The notes: generated from the letters alone by a model not told the origin. Positions 10,520 to 19,757 are shown, numbered from the stretch's first letter. The stretch is DNA of 64,000 bases from Hyaloraphidium curvatum (GCA_025558095.1 JAIVFI010000003.1:1-64000), one strand, 5' to 3'. Made by a program: numbers and translations.

Positions 10520-11405
10520 AAGGTCTGAGTGTTCGGCGAGAGACGTGGACACCAAGCGCGGGTGATGGGGTCGTGCGTCCGTGGCTCCCGGCAATTTTCT
10601 CGTTCACCGAGACGCCTGCTGCGGCGCAGGTCCAAGCTCTCTATCTCGCCCTACAATTCTCGCAACGCGCGTTCGCTAATCCGGACCCTCGTTTCTTATC
10701 ATTACGACCCGTCGGAGGCCACGTCGGACGGAAACGCGACGCGATCTTGGCCCACAAAGTCGGTTGCGCCCGCACGGAGTGGACTGCGCTCGCGGTGCAG
10801 GCCCGCACCCCGGAGTATCGGTCTACTCTCCAGATGACCCTAGCCAACACCCAGGATGTGAGCCAAGAAACCGTTGCGATTTGGCTGTGGTCCGACACCG
10901 GGATCGTGGACAAGCAGCTCGACACCATCCTTTCGCTCCCAAACGCTCCCCGTCTAAACAAATGCCAGGAGCGACCATCTGCGTTTGCGGACGACTTTCA
11001 GACTTGCGGTACGATAAGCAGGGTGGGCTCAGAAAGTGGCGCTGCTTCTCCTGCGGTGCAATCAGCTGCGCGCACTTCCTCGCCGTGGCCCCACCGACCC
11101 ACCGCGCCGCCTGCCGCCCGCGGTGCTCATCAAGTGGGATGCCCACGTTTTCCCGCACTGCGATGCACCGGCCTGCCGCAAGCTCGCCGCCGCCGAGGTC
11201 GACAAGTCGACAAGTACGCCCACGGCGTGGTCGAGGGGACCTTCTGCACCGCTTGCCCCTCCAGCTCGACCAATCGCACGAAAGGGATGCAACGCTGCGC
11301 TAGATGCAAGACTGTGCGCTGCTGCTCGGTCGAGTGCCAACGAAAGGACTGACCGAGGCACAAGACCGCGTGCGCGCCGAAGGAGAACGGCAAGGACAGC
11401 AGGTG
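10520..11405 (+). pseudogene. MYND-finger protein pseudogene (copy 2)
   Basis: Coding-like segments appear in three frames: AAQVQALYLALQFSQRAFAN and VAIWLWSDTGIVDKQLDTIL in one, YDKQGGLRKWRCFSCGA in a second, VLIKWDAHVFPHCDAPACRK in a third, and the finger itself (FCTACPSSS, GMQRCARCKTVRCCSVECQR) back in the first. The finger has all expected Cys, but the conserved Trp codon before PRHK is TGA (11350-11352). A tandem 8-bp duplication of GTCGACAA (11198-11213) breaks the frame just before the finger. MYND proteins usually bind protein partners. This copy appears dead unless the breaks are sequence errors. Confidence 0.6.
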
Positions 11406-11807
11406 ACGAGCGAGGGTCACCGTGGACTCGGATGACAGCGAGTGCGCTTAGCAGCGATGTGACGATTCCGATTGGACCGGTAGCGTGGTCTCCAGGTGTC
11501 GATCGAGCCCAAGCCCGGCCACCCGCAACAATTCGGACCATTGCACAGCCACGACCCGTCTTTCGCGCTCCTCGGCCTTCCCCTGGGATCCTTCACCGCG
11601 CCAAGCAGGCAGACTGCCGGGGTGCTGTCCTGCGGCGGCGGCTGCAGTTGACTCTTTTCCGAGGGCGCCGGTGTCCCTGGGGTGCGCTCCGTCGATTTGT
11701 CCTTGTGACCCTCCGCGCTTCCTGGTGCGCGCTTTCCCGTCCTTTGGCGCCTTCTGCGGCTGCCGAGTCTAACCCATGATCACTTTGAAGGGGTCTGAAC
11801 GCGCGCC
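11406..11807. other. Intergenic region upstream of receptor-like channel gene
   Basis: About 400 bp with no coding stretch that I can support. It presumably holds the promoter of the gene starting at 11808. Confidence 0.35.
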
Positions 11808-13668
11808 ATGGCCGCCGCCGGGCGTCACGGCCCCCGGGCGGGCGACACAGCCCTCGGTCTCCCGCGCCCGCTCGGTGTCCTCGCCCTCGCGTCGGCCGCC
11901 CTCCTCCTAGCCGGCCCTGCCTCGGGACAGCTCGTCAACCTCACGGAGCTCACCGAAGGCCCGCGGCCCTTCATCCGGATGACCTGCCGGAACGCGCAGC
12001 CGCCCTTTTCCTCAGTGTTCCAGAGCATCAGCAACACGACGTGCGGGGGCTATCTCGTCGATCTTTGGGTCGGTATTCGGCACGATTTCGATATCGAGGT
12101 CTGACGACAGCCTCGGCCATTTGCAGAACCAGATCGCCACCCGCACGCCCAACGGCTTCTTTTCCAACTTCACCATTACCCCCATGGGATCGGCCGACGC
12201 CATCGACGCCCTTTCGGTTGACGTGGGGACAAACACCTCGGAAGCAGACATCGCGCTCGGCTTCACGTCGATCAACGCGCAGCGCCTGGCCGAGTTTGAC
12301 TTTAGCATCGCCTATCTCGAAGGTGAGCCCAATACGCGCCCCAGCTCCCGGAGCCTCACTCCGCTCCCTCCCTCCAGCCGACTTTGGCGTCGTCCTCCGC
12401 CCCACCTCGATCGCCGCCCAGCTGAGCACCGGCAGCGGCACCGCGGCCTTCGTGCAGCTCGTCGTCTCGTCCCTCTTCACCCGTTCCCCCTGGGTCATCT
12501 TCTGCTTCTGCGCCCTGCTTATGCTGTTCCTCGCCGTCGCGATCGTGGTGTTCGAAGGCCGGACGGGGGACCCGCGGTACGAGGGGGGGAGCAGGATCGT
12601 CGCCCTGGCCCACGCGCTGTCGGTGTCGAGCGTCACGATCCTCACCCAGGCGCCCCAGGAGGACATCGTGAGCCTGGTCGTGCGGATGCTGGTCGGTGGG
12701 TGCTTCCTTCCCCCTTCTCGCCCTCGACGCCGGGTTGCTGATCAACTTCCGCTCGTCCAGGCCTGCTGGCAATCATATCTTTCTTCCTCATAATCATCAT
12801 CTCGGCCGTCGTCACCTCGTCTCTCACCGTCACCGGCCTCACCCAGGCCGCCCTGACCATCGACCAGCTCTCCGGGTACAGGATCGCCGTCGTCGCGGCG
12901 TCGACCACCGTCCCCCTGCTCCAGCTGAAGGGCATCCAGACGATCGAGGTGGAGGATTTCCCGTCCGCTGCGCGGGACTTCCTGGCCGGGAAGAGGCCGG
13001 ATCTGGACGGCATCACGAGCAACACCCCGACGCTCAGGTTCCTCTACAACCTCTACGCCTCAACCAGCTTTCCCGCCGTGTTTTCTACCACTTTCACGCA
13101 GAACGGTGCACATCCCCACTCTGCTCGCCACGCCCGGCTCGTCTCACCCCGCTCCGCTCCAGGCACCCGCTCCCTGTTCGCCCTCCCTGTCTCCGAGCTC
13201 TTCGAGCACCGCCCCCTGCTCAACATCATGCTCGAGCAGCTCCGCGCCGACGGCACGATACGCGACCTCAACGCACGGTACATCTCGCAGCCCGCCGAGC
13301 GCCCCCCCGGCGCGCTCCCGGACGTGGAGCAAAGCACCTTGACCGCGTGGCTGATCGCCACGGGGTGTGCGTACGCGGCGGTGCTGCTCGCATTCGGGGC
13401 GTGGGAGTGGTGGGAGCGGCGCCAGCAGCGGAAGCTTCAGGGGGCGAACGGAGGGGCGCAAGACGACGGCAAGGGCGAGTCGGGGCACCGGCACGCTTCG
13501 GCGTCGGTGCTGGACGGCGGATATGCGGGGCATCCGGGCGGGGCGGTGCTCGAGTTCGAGGGGATCGCGGTGCGGGTGCCTGCAAACAGGAGGGAGGCGG
13601 TGCGCAGGATCGTGGAGGGGATCGCGGAGATGTCGGGTGCGTGGGTGGATAAGGGGAGTGCGGGATAG
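11808..13668 (+). CDS. Ionotropic glutamate receptor-like channel protein
   Basis: Product of 541 residues from exons 11808..12068, 12127..12322, 12378..12695, 12761..13105 and 13163..13668. The order fits a ligand-gated glutamate-receptor core: signal peptide (about 20-45), S1 half (GGYLVDLWNQIA, then a membrane-proximal DFGVVLRPTS), M1 (about 190-213, WVIFCFCALLMLFLAVAIVV), a pore-like segment (225-250), M3 (255-280, ending SAVVTSSLTVTGL), S2 half (GYRIAVVAAS to IRDLNARYI), and a final M4 (433-455, LIATGCAYAAVLLAFGAW). The canonical SYTANL M3 motif is replaced by a related Ser/Thr-rich one. Ligand and ion selectivity are unknown. All four introns are short and join family-consistent segments. 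Confidence 0.7.
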
Positions 13669-13971
13669 CTGGATCCCGCGTCAAGTGGCGGATTGCGGAA
13701 ACAAAAGAGCCGGTCGCTGGGGGGGGCACCCCCGCGGCGGGGGGCTTCCACGCCTTCTTCGGCTTCCGCACGGACGGCTACGGCCGCGCCATCGCGGAGG
13801 GCCGAGTGTGGGGTTGTTTGGAAAGGATTGCGTGCAATTACTGGCTCTCACCCCGCTCCCAGCTGCCAATTGCACATTGATTGAAACATGTGGGGCCAGA
13901 CTTTGTCTCTGCCTGGCAACCCTTTCGGCTCGATCCCCCGGATACACCGCGTCCCCCTCCTCATCAGAGAG
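13669..13971. other. Spacer containing a duplicated gene fragment
   Basis: About 300 bp between the convergent channel gene and Cys-rich paralogue B. It holds the NOP4-like 5' relic (13720-13836) listed separately, and nothing else that I can support. Confidence 0.4.
13720..13836 (-). pseudogene. Decayed duplicate of the NOP4-like gene 5' end and leader
   Basis: The minus strand matches the leader and first codons of the gene at 3014..6363. It shares TTTCCAAACAACCCCACA upstream, then ATGGCGCGGCCG, a stop (TAG, 13780-13778) where the parent has AAG, and further on AAGGCGTGGAAGCC within a matching KAWKPPAAG reading. A short stretch of the leader is missing compared with the parent. Homology fades after about 30 codons. 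This is a dead 5' fragment carried in the same orientation as the parent. Confidence 0.75.
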
Positions 13972-14548
13972 CTAAGCGGCGCACGTCGCCGGCGGCGTGA
14001 CGTACGTCGCCCAATCAGGTGACGTAGACCAGCTGCTGCACGTGGCGAAGGTGAAACAGGCTTGAAGAGCCGCCCTGTAGTTTACTCCTATGCAGGTACC
14101 CGTGCACTTCGCGATGCACGCGTCGGAGGTGGCCACGCCCATTACAAGACCCCCGCCACCGGCGCTGGAGCAGCTCAATCCACCGGACGAGCAGAAGGTG
14201 AAGGGGACGTCTGCCGCATTGGATATCAGGTGGGTTCCGTGGCGAATGGGTACGGGGCGCACCGTAGCGGCGGTAGAGGGACCTCGCGGAATTGTGGGCG
14301 ATGCAGGCGACACGGTCGGCGGGAGCGCCGGGATAGGCGAACTCGCTGGAAGTCATGTGGAAGACGTGATCAGTCAGCGTGGAGAGTGCGGGGCGGCAGG
14401 GGGGCGCTGCGGCGCACCAGAAGTCGCCCGCGGAGCAGTCGGCGCAGGAGCGGCGGAAGACGGGCGGTGCCACCGGGTTCGCGGCAGCGCCCGCGACGAG
14501 GGCGAGGAGGACCAGCGCGGCCAGGCTGCGGAAGGCAGGTGGGGCCAT
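13972..14548 (-). CDS. Secreted Cys-rich protein, paralogue B
   Basis: Predicted secreted protein of 150 residues from exons 14548..14418, 14345..14263 and 14210..13972. It has a signal peptide (MAPPAFRSLAALVLLALVA), FRRSCADC, EFAYPGAPADRVAC and SLYRRY, then a more diverged C-terminal module (ACIAKCTGTC, ACFTFATCSSW, ending PPATCAA). Intron phases (2 then 1) and both GTGCGC donors match paralogues A and C. It lies on the opposite strand from them and lacks the TGACGTCA site and 3' flank they share, so it is the more distant member. Function is unknown. Confidence 0.75.
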
Positions 14549-15406
14549 TCGGATCTGCGAACTGGAGTGATGAGGGGCGAGCTTCAAGGGACGAGGGCAA
14601 TGGACCTCGATCCCTACCTTGTCCCTGTGAGATAGGCAAAAGGCGATCGGCCCTCCACCGTCCGGCTCCCGCCCGACCACGGCTCCGCACACCTGTGCCC
14701 GAAACTCGCTCTATAGGTTGCCTAGCCTCGGCGCCGCGCTCGACCTGCGGGAGGCCGGGCGGCCAGGCTCGGACGAGTGGACCCCTGTTGCCGTCAGCCA
14801 CCAGCCGGATCCCTGGTAAAGGTACAGCCGCCCGTTCACGCTCCGCGCCGCCCGAGGGCCCCGGAGCGAAGGCGGAAGGGCGCGATCGCGCGCAGGGGCG
14901 CGATCGGAGGAGAAGGAGGAGGATGGTTAGTTTGCCACGAGTACACAAGTATTCGGAGGCGCCGGTGCCCTTTCGCGGGCTGTGTCACCCATTTATTCCA
15001 CATGCATTTCATTTTACGCAGCTCGCTCGGCTAGACGTCCGGCGAGGAGCGCATGTAAACCATGTGAACGCGGTGGGCGCGTGATTCGCCAATTAGCCGA
15101 CGGGGTCGTGCGTGCGGCCAAGCATAGCATCTGCCTTCTGTTTCCGGCGCTTACCTCCGACCTCGGGCCACAGCGCGCTCCTCCGCGCCGTACGCAGCGC
15201 AGAGCAAAGTGAGCAGGGTGTGTGATGGGACAAGTGCATCGCAGCGTGCCATTAGTGCGCTGCCACAATCCGTGGCCACCGGCAGGGACGCTCGGGAAGC
15301 CGGACGCCTCGGAAGGTTCGAAATCCAACAGGGAATCGCATGACGCTGATTTCCGCCCCCCATCAAGCATACCCGACACGAGGTAACTGCAACCGGCCCC
15401 AGCCCG

Positions 15407-15495
15407 TCACATGTTGGCCATCCCGGCGGTGTCGATCGAGTAGCTCGTCGCCGTCGCAAGCGCGCTCCCCACGCTCGCCAGGTAGACAACCGGGC
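15407..15495 (-). pseudogene. Relic of SDR gene 3' end (minus copy)
   Basis: The minus strand reads VYLASVGSALATATSYSID, an extra Thr codon, then AGMANM and TGA. This matches the last 28 or so residues of the SDR at 7118..7998 (VYLASLESAFATATSYSIDA, GMANM). It abuts a second copy in the opposite orientation. Confidence 0.75.
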
Positions 15496-15565
15496 GAGCG
15501 GGTTGATCGTCTATGTGGCGAGCGTGGAGAGCGCGTTTGCGACGCCGACGCCGGCCAGCATGTGA
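15496..15565 (+). pseudogene. Relic of SDR gene 3' end (plus copy)
   Basis: The plus strand reads SGLIVYVASVESAFATPTPA, then SM and TGA, matching the end of the SDR at 7118..7998 but with the SYSIDAG segment deleted. It is head-to-head with the minus copy, so the pair forms an imperfect palindrome centred near 15493. Confidence 0.75.
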
Positions 15566-15692
15566 CGTGTGCCGGTTGGAATGGGAATGCGCGGCGGGCT
15601 GCCGGCGAAAGAGATTCCCTTTTCGTGGTCGGCCCCCACCATCTGGTCCACCGAACCGACTGCCCAGTTCGCCTCAACGGCGTGTCCTCGCA

Positions 15693-15730
15693 TACGGAAA
15701 CCAATTTCCGCCAAAACAGAACGCTCGGAC
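15693..15730 (-). repeat. Inverted repeat, left arm
   Basis: 38-bp arm matching 16611-16648 in reverse orientation with two mismatches. Read on the minus strand it encodes SVLAEIGFRMR. The right arm in its own forward frame encodes FVLAEIGFRTR, so the reading frame is also conserved. Confidence 0.8.
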
Positions 15731-16610
15731 ATTGGTACAGTCGGACATAGAGATTCAGTCCGAACCAGCCATGGGAGCTTCTGGCCGTGGCCTGAGGGCC
15801 CTGTTCCTTGCTGAGCTCGCCTCGTAGAGGCGATTGGCGGCCCTCTCCGGGCACGGAACCCATCCTAGACCCCGCCGGATCTGCAGTTCGCCGGCGCCCC
15901 GCCCTACGCGGCCTCCATGATTGGTTCCAAACGATCCAGAAAGCTTGTGCGGGAGCTTTTGTGGTCTCGAGTCGTGGCGGGGAACGAGGGGCCGTGTATC
16001 GTTGGAGCCGGCGCCTGCGCGAGGCATTCCTCTCCGTGGGGGACGCGTTCTGCATCCGGAAGCGAACGCGCACGATTCATGCCAATATTTGACGCGTGTT
16101 AATGTGTTGGAAGATATCTTTGCTGGCCATTTGCCTCTCTGAGCTTCCCGGGCCACTCTACACGGAGGTTCGGGGACCTCGGTCCCCTCCTCTCACCGGG
16201 ACCAGCGCCGAAGCTCGGACCTCGAGTTCAAAGTGCAGGCTGCAAAGTGAATATATTGGCAACACTGCATTACACGCTCGAAAGTCTGTCCTAGTCCCCT
16301 CCAGTCCTTCCGCGCACGCGTGTCTGAACTCGTCAATCCGCGGTCTGCGTTCTCTCATGTCTTCCTCCAACGCGCAGCATTTCTTGTTACTTGGCAGCGC
16401 GAAATGCGCGTCATAGCCGCCGGGTAGCGGCGCGGTCGGCTGATATCGGCGACCGCCGGGCACATGGCCGGCTGCCGGCCACGAAGGCAGCGCTTCCGTG
16501 CCTTCTCCCGGGCCCAGAAGCTTCCTCAACGCAGCGCGGCAACCGAAAATCATGGAGGCACCCAACCTTGTGGGATCCGCCAGGATGCTCGAGTATCCGA
16601 GTGTCCGAGT

Positions 16611-16648
16611 GTCCGCGCGTTTTGTTTTGGCGGAAATTGGTTTCCGTA
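16611..16648 (+). repeat. Inverted repeat, right arm
   Basis: Partner of 15693-15730, about 880 bp away. The intervening DNA has no transposase-like coding region that I can see, so this may be a pair of gene-fragment copies rather than transposon termini. Confidence 0.8.
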
Positions 16649-16839
16649 CTCGCACGTCTCCGCGGTCCGGCCCGGGGATTCAACCTGCGGTCCGGCTCCG
16701 AGTGGTTTCGCAGCGAAGGACCCCGGCCGATATATCGGCGTTACGGGGTCCCGATAACGATACCGATCTCTTGCTCGAATTTCCGGACCGCCAGCGGTTC
16801 CGGGATGCGATCCGGCTGGCCGAGTGAGCCTAGCGACGG

Positions 16840-16847
16840 TGACGTCA
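16840..16847 (+). promoter_or_regulatory. Perfect CRE/ATF site TGACGTCA
   Basis: Lies 217 bp before the ATG of paralogue C. Flanking bases match those around the site at 9192, and the spacing to the start codon is almost the same as in paralogue A. Confidence 0.55.
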
Positions 16848-17064
16848 CGGGGATACCCGGGCGAACCGGCGAACCCGCCGCGGGGCTCCCCGGGCCACCG
16901 CGAGCGACGAGACGCGCCGGAAGGGATAAGAAGCCGTATCATGCACGTGGCCGCGGGTTGCGGTGACTCGCCGGCCGCCTTGGGGAGGGGATGGTGGCAA
17001 GGCTAGGAGCCCAAGGACACTCACAGGTTCTGACTAATCCACACAGCGTTCCGCACCAACGACC

Positions 17065-17641
17065 ATGTCTGCCCCCCACACGCTGACCGCGCTCGTCCTC
17101 CTCGTTCTCGTCGCCGGTGCCGCCTCCGGGCCGGTCCCGGGCGCTGCGCCGGACGCCGTCTTCCGCCGGTCGTGCGCCGACTGCGGGGAAGGCGACTTCT
17201 GGTGCGCAGCCCCGGCCCACGCCCCGCTCCCACGGGCTGATAGCAGCACGTCGAATTGCCAGCGAGTTCGCCTATCCGGGCGCCCCCGCCGACCACGTCG
17301 CCTGCGTCACCCAATCTGCCCCCAAATCCCTGTACCGCCGCTACGGTGCGCTTCGGAGCCATTCGCCCCCAACCGCCCCGGCTGCTGACCGCTTCCCCCC
17401 AGCCTCCGCCTTCACCGCCTGTGCCGTGGACCGCGAGTGCAGCGCGGGCACCAACCCGGGCCAGCCCGAGTCCGTAGGGTCCGCGGCCGCGTGTCTCGCC
17501 CTCTGCACGGGAAGCTGCACCGTGGCTTCCTGGGATTGGTTGGGGACGTGCCGCACCTACGACGCGTGCGCAAGCTGGGGGATCATGATCGGCGGGGGGG
17601 GGCTGGCATACGTGACGGCGCCGTCGACGTGCCCCGCCTAG
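17065..17641 (+). CDS. Secreted Cys-rich protein, paralogue C
   Basis: Predicted secreted protein of 152 residues from exons 17065..17201, 17263..17345 and 17403..17641. It has a signal peptide (MSAPHTLTALVLLVLVAGAA), FRRSCADCGEGDF, EFAYPGAPADHVAC, SLYRRY, then DRECSAGTN, ACLALCTGSCTVASWDW and the shared end APSTCPA. Phase-2 and phase-1 introns (61 and 57 nt) match paralogues A and B. Promoter CRE site and 3' flank are shared with A. Function is unknown. The small size, signal peptide and cysteine content are compatible with a cell-surface or effector-like protein, which is inference only. Confidence 0.78.
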
Positions 17642-17760
17642 CGGAAGAGGGGCGGCGCCGAACGAGGGGAATCTGGGAGTATTGGGATGGAGGGAACGAT
17701 GGAAAGAAAGAAGATTCCGGTTCTTTTGCAGGCGATGCATCGCCGACGATATCGACCGCT
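17642..17760. repeat. 3' flank shared by paralogues C and A
   Basis: Partner of the flank at 9984-10120. It begins at the stop codon and runs to about the conserved GGCGATGCATCG. Confidence 0.7.
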
Positions 17761-17879
17761 GCTCACTGGCTGGGCCTAGCGCCGCCGTCCCGCCCGTCGG
17801 AGCTTCAGGTGGCGAACAGGCTGTATGGACGACGGGCCAGACAAGTCCACTCCCATTCCTTCCTTCCCATTCCTCCCAT

Positions 17880-19595
17880 TCACACCCTCTTGCGCACCAC
17901 CCACCCCGCCCTGTCCATCCGCACCCACGCCATCACCACCCCCGACGCCGTCATCATCGTCCCCCCGAACATCTGCACGTACAGGTACGTGTCGGTTCGC
18001 ACCAGGGCGCCCGCGATGGGCGGGCCGGCGAGCGACGCCGCGGCGCCGGCAAAGTACATCAGGCCCATGGCGCTGGCGATCGAGTTGAGGCCGACGATTT
18101 CGGCGAGGGTCGGGGATTGCAGGGATACGAACCCGCCGGAGAAGAAGGCGTAGACCATGCCGAATGCGATGAGGGTGCCGAGTGTTGTCGCGAACGGCCA
18201 GAACAGTAACATGGATAGGCCGGCGAGGAAGATCGAAGACGCAAATGCGGTGAAGGGGCCGATTTTGTCCGACGCGATGCCGATGCCGATCCTGCCGATC
18301 GTGTTGCCGAGGTTCATGAGGCCCACGACGAGGGCGCCGTCCGAGGGCGACAGCCCGATGAAGGCGGCGTAGGTGGAGGCGAAGAAGAGGGGAATGAACA
18401 TCCCGAAGAGCCCGCACATGAAGGCGAACCACATGACGGTGAAGTGCTTGTTGCGGAAGAAGCTGAGGTCGATCACCTTGCGCTGCTTGCCGCGCAGCAC
18501 GCTGTACCGCGCCCGCAGGAGCAGCACGCAGATCCCCACCACGCCGACCTGGATGAGCGCCGTCGCCCGCTGCGCCCACGCCACCGAGTAGCGGTCGATC
18601 ATGTACTGCGTGAACGGCCCGAAGCAAAGCCCCCCCACTCCCGTCCCGCTCACGCACAACCCGATGGCCAGGCCGCGTCGCCGGCCGAACCACTGCGGTA
18701 TGGCGCTCATGTACGGGAACCAGGCGAAGCTCTGGCCCGTGCCGAAGAGGAACCCCTGCGTTATGGCGAGCTGCCACACCTCGGTGCAGAACGAGGCCGC
18801 GAGGAAGGAGGCGCCCAGGATCACCGCGCCGGCGGCGCAGACGATGCGGCCGCCAAAGAGGTCCGTCAGCCGGCCGGAGACGGGGCCCCACAGCGGGCAG
18901 CATGCCGAGGAGAGGGCGCCAATGAGCGAGACCGTGGTCACGGTGGCGCCCGGGATCGCGGAAGTGAAGTAGCGTTGGTACACTCCGAACGCCCATTGGG
19001 GCCCGAAGACGACAAAATGCAGGAAAAAGCACGCGAGGACGAGCCACCATCCGTAGCCGCCGTCCGGCGGGGGTCCCGGGTCGTCGTCCTCCAGGTCCTC
19101 TCCCGACGCGGGAGCAGCGAACTGCGCATCCGGATCGTCCCCTTTCCGGGCGGCGAGCTGCGACTCCGGATCGCCCCCTTTCCGGGCAGCGAGCTGCGAC
19201 TCCGGATCGCCCCCTTTTCCGGCAGCGAGCTGCGCGTCATCCAGATCGTCCCCTTTGCGCAAAGCGTCGCCCTTCTGCGGGTCTCCCTTTGCCGGGTCCG
19301 GTCCGTCGCAGAGCCGATGGTCCGTTGCCCCGCCCCCCCTCTCCCCGCCCCCCCTCTCCAAGTCCGTCGAATCTCCGCCGTCTGCAGGCATTTTGGGTAT
19401 CGCACCGTATCCGCCACCGCCCGCCACGGAGCTTTCCGTCCCTCCGTCCGCCGCAGCGTCGTCCGGGCGAAGCGGGGCCGGCGCCACCTCCGCGCCCCCC
19501 GCGTCCACGACGGAGCCCGCGGGCGCCCCGCCCTCCCCGGCCGTGCGCGGCGACCCCGCCGTCGAGTCCGACGCCGCGTCGTCGGGCGGGTCCAT
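17880..19595 (-). CDS. Major facilitator transporter, monocarboxylate-porter type
   Basis: Membrane transporter of 571 residues, single exon. A disordered acidic N-terminus (about 175 residues) precedes a 12-helix MFS core that begins with the monocarboxylate transporter signature DGGYGWWLVLACFFLHF (about 178). Loop motif PQWFGRRRGLAIG and a long central loop ending KQRKVIDLSFFRN are also visible. Fungal members of this family include riboflavin and monocarboxylate porters, and the substrate cannot be assigned here. The N-terminal extension carries about four tandem 12-residue repeats of the type QLAARKGGDPES (nt 19125-19260). The start is the first ATG of the frame. An alternative start just before the membrane domain would drop the extension. 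Confidence 0.88.
   Translation of the reverse strand: MDPPDDAASDSTAGSPRTAGEGGAPAGSVVDAGGAEVAPAPLRPDDAAADGGTESSVAGGGGYGAIPKMPADGGDSTDLERGGGERGGGATDHRLCDGPDPAKGDPQKGDALRKGDDLDDAQLAAGKGGDPESQLAARKGGDPESQLAARKGDDPDAQFAAPASGEDLEDDDPGPPPDGGYGWWLVLACFFLHFVVFGPQWAFGVYQRYFTSAIPGATVTTVSLIGALSSACCPLWGPVSGRLTDLFGGRIVCAAGAVILGASFLAASFCTEVWQLAITQGFLFGTGQSFAWFPYMSAIPQWFGRRRGLAIGLCVSGTGVGGLCFGPFTQYMIDRYSVAWAQRATALIQVGVVGICVLLLRARYSVLRGKQRKVIDLSFFRNKHFTVMWFAFMCGLFGMFIPLFFASTYAAFIGLSPSDGALVVGLMNLGNTIGRIGIGIASDKIGPFTAFASSIFLAGLSMLLFWPFATTLGTLIAFGMVYAFFSGGFVSLQSPTLAEIVGLNSIASAMGLMYFAGAAASLAGPPIAGALVRTDTYLYVQMFGGTMMTASGVVMAWVRMDRAGWVVRKRV
19125..19260 (-). repeat. Tandem 36-bp repeats inside the transporter gene
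   Basis: About four consecutive units encoding QLAARKGGDPES-like dodecapeptides in the cytosolic N-terminal extension. Repeat number is likely to vary between strains. Confidence 0.75.
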
Positions 19596-19757
19596 CAGTC
19601 CGGAGGGTCTGTCGGAAACGGTGGAGGCGGACGGAGACAGCGGGTGGCCAAGTAGCCCGCGGGCTCACTCTGTTCACCTCGAGGCTCAACGCACCACCAT
19701 TGCGACAACTCGATCCACAAACAACCGCAACGCAACTACACGACTGCAACGATCCGA

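Larger units (their letters stand above)
14549..17064. other. 2.5 kb without an intact gene, rich in duplicated scraps
   Basis: No complete coding region could be supported. The stretch contains two inverted relics of the SDR 3' end (15407-15565), a 38-bp inverted repeat (15693-15730 and 16611-16648), a 14-bp palindrome (GCCGATATATCGGC, 16726-16739) and a TGACGTCA site (16840-16847). It looks like a landing zone for gene fragments. Confidence 0.6.

Noticed and set aside
14062-15084. Long plus-strand open frame across Cys-rich paralogue B and its upstream region
   Set aside because: Arg/Gly/Pro-rich shadow of GC-rich DNA. The minus-strand gene with signal peptide, conserved introns and two paralogues explains the first part.
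15300-15330. Possible tRNA T-loop (GGTTCGAAATCC)
   Set aside because: No acceptor stem or anticodon arm could be paired around it.
15693-16648. Autonomous DNA transposon bounded by the 38-bp inverted repeat
   Set aside because: No transposase-like coding region or target-site duplication seen. Retained only as an inverted repeat.
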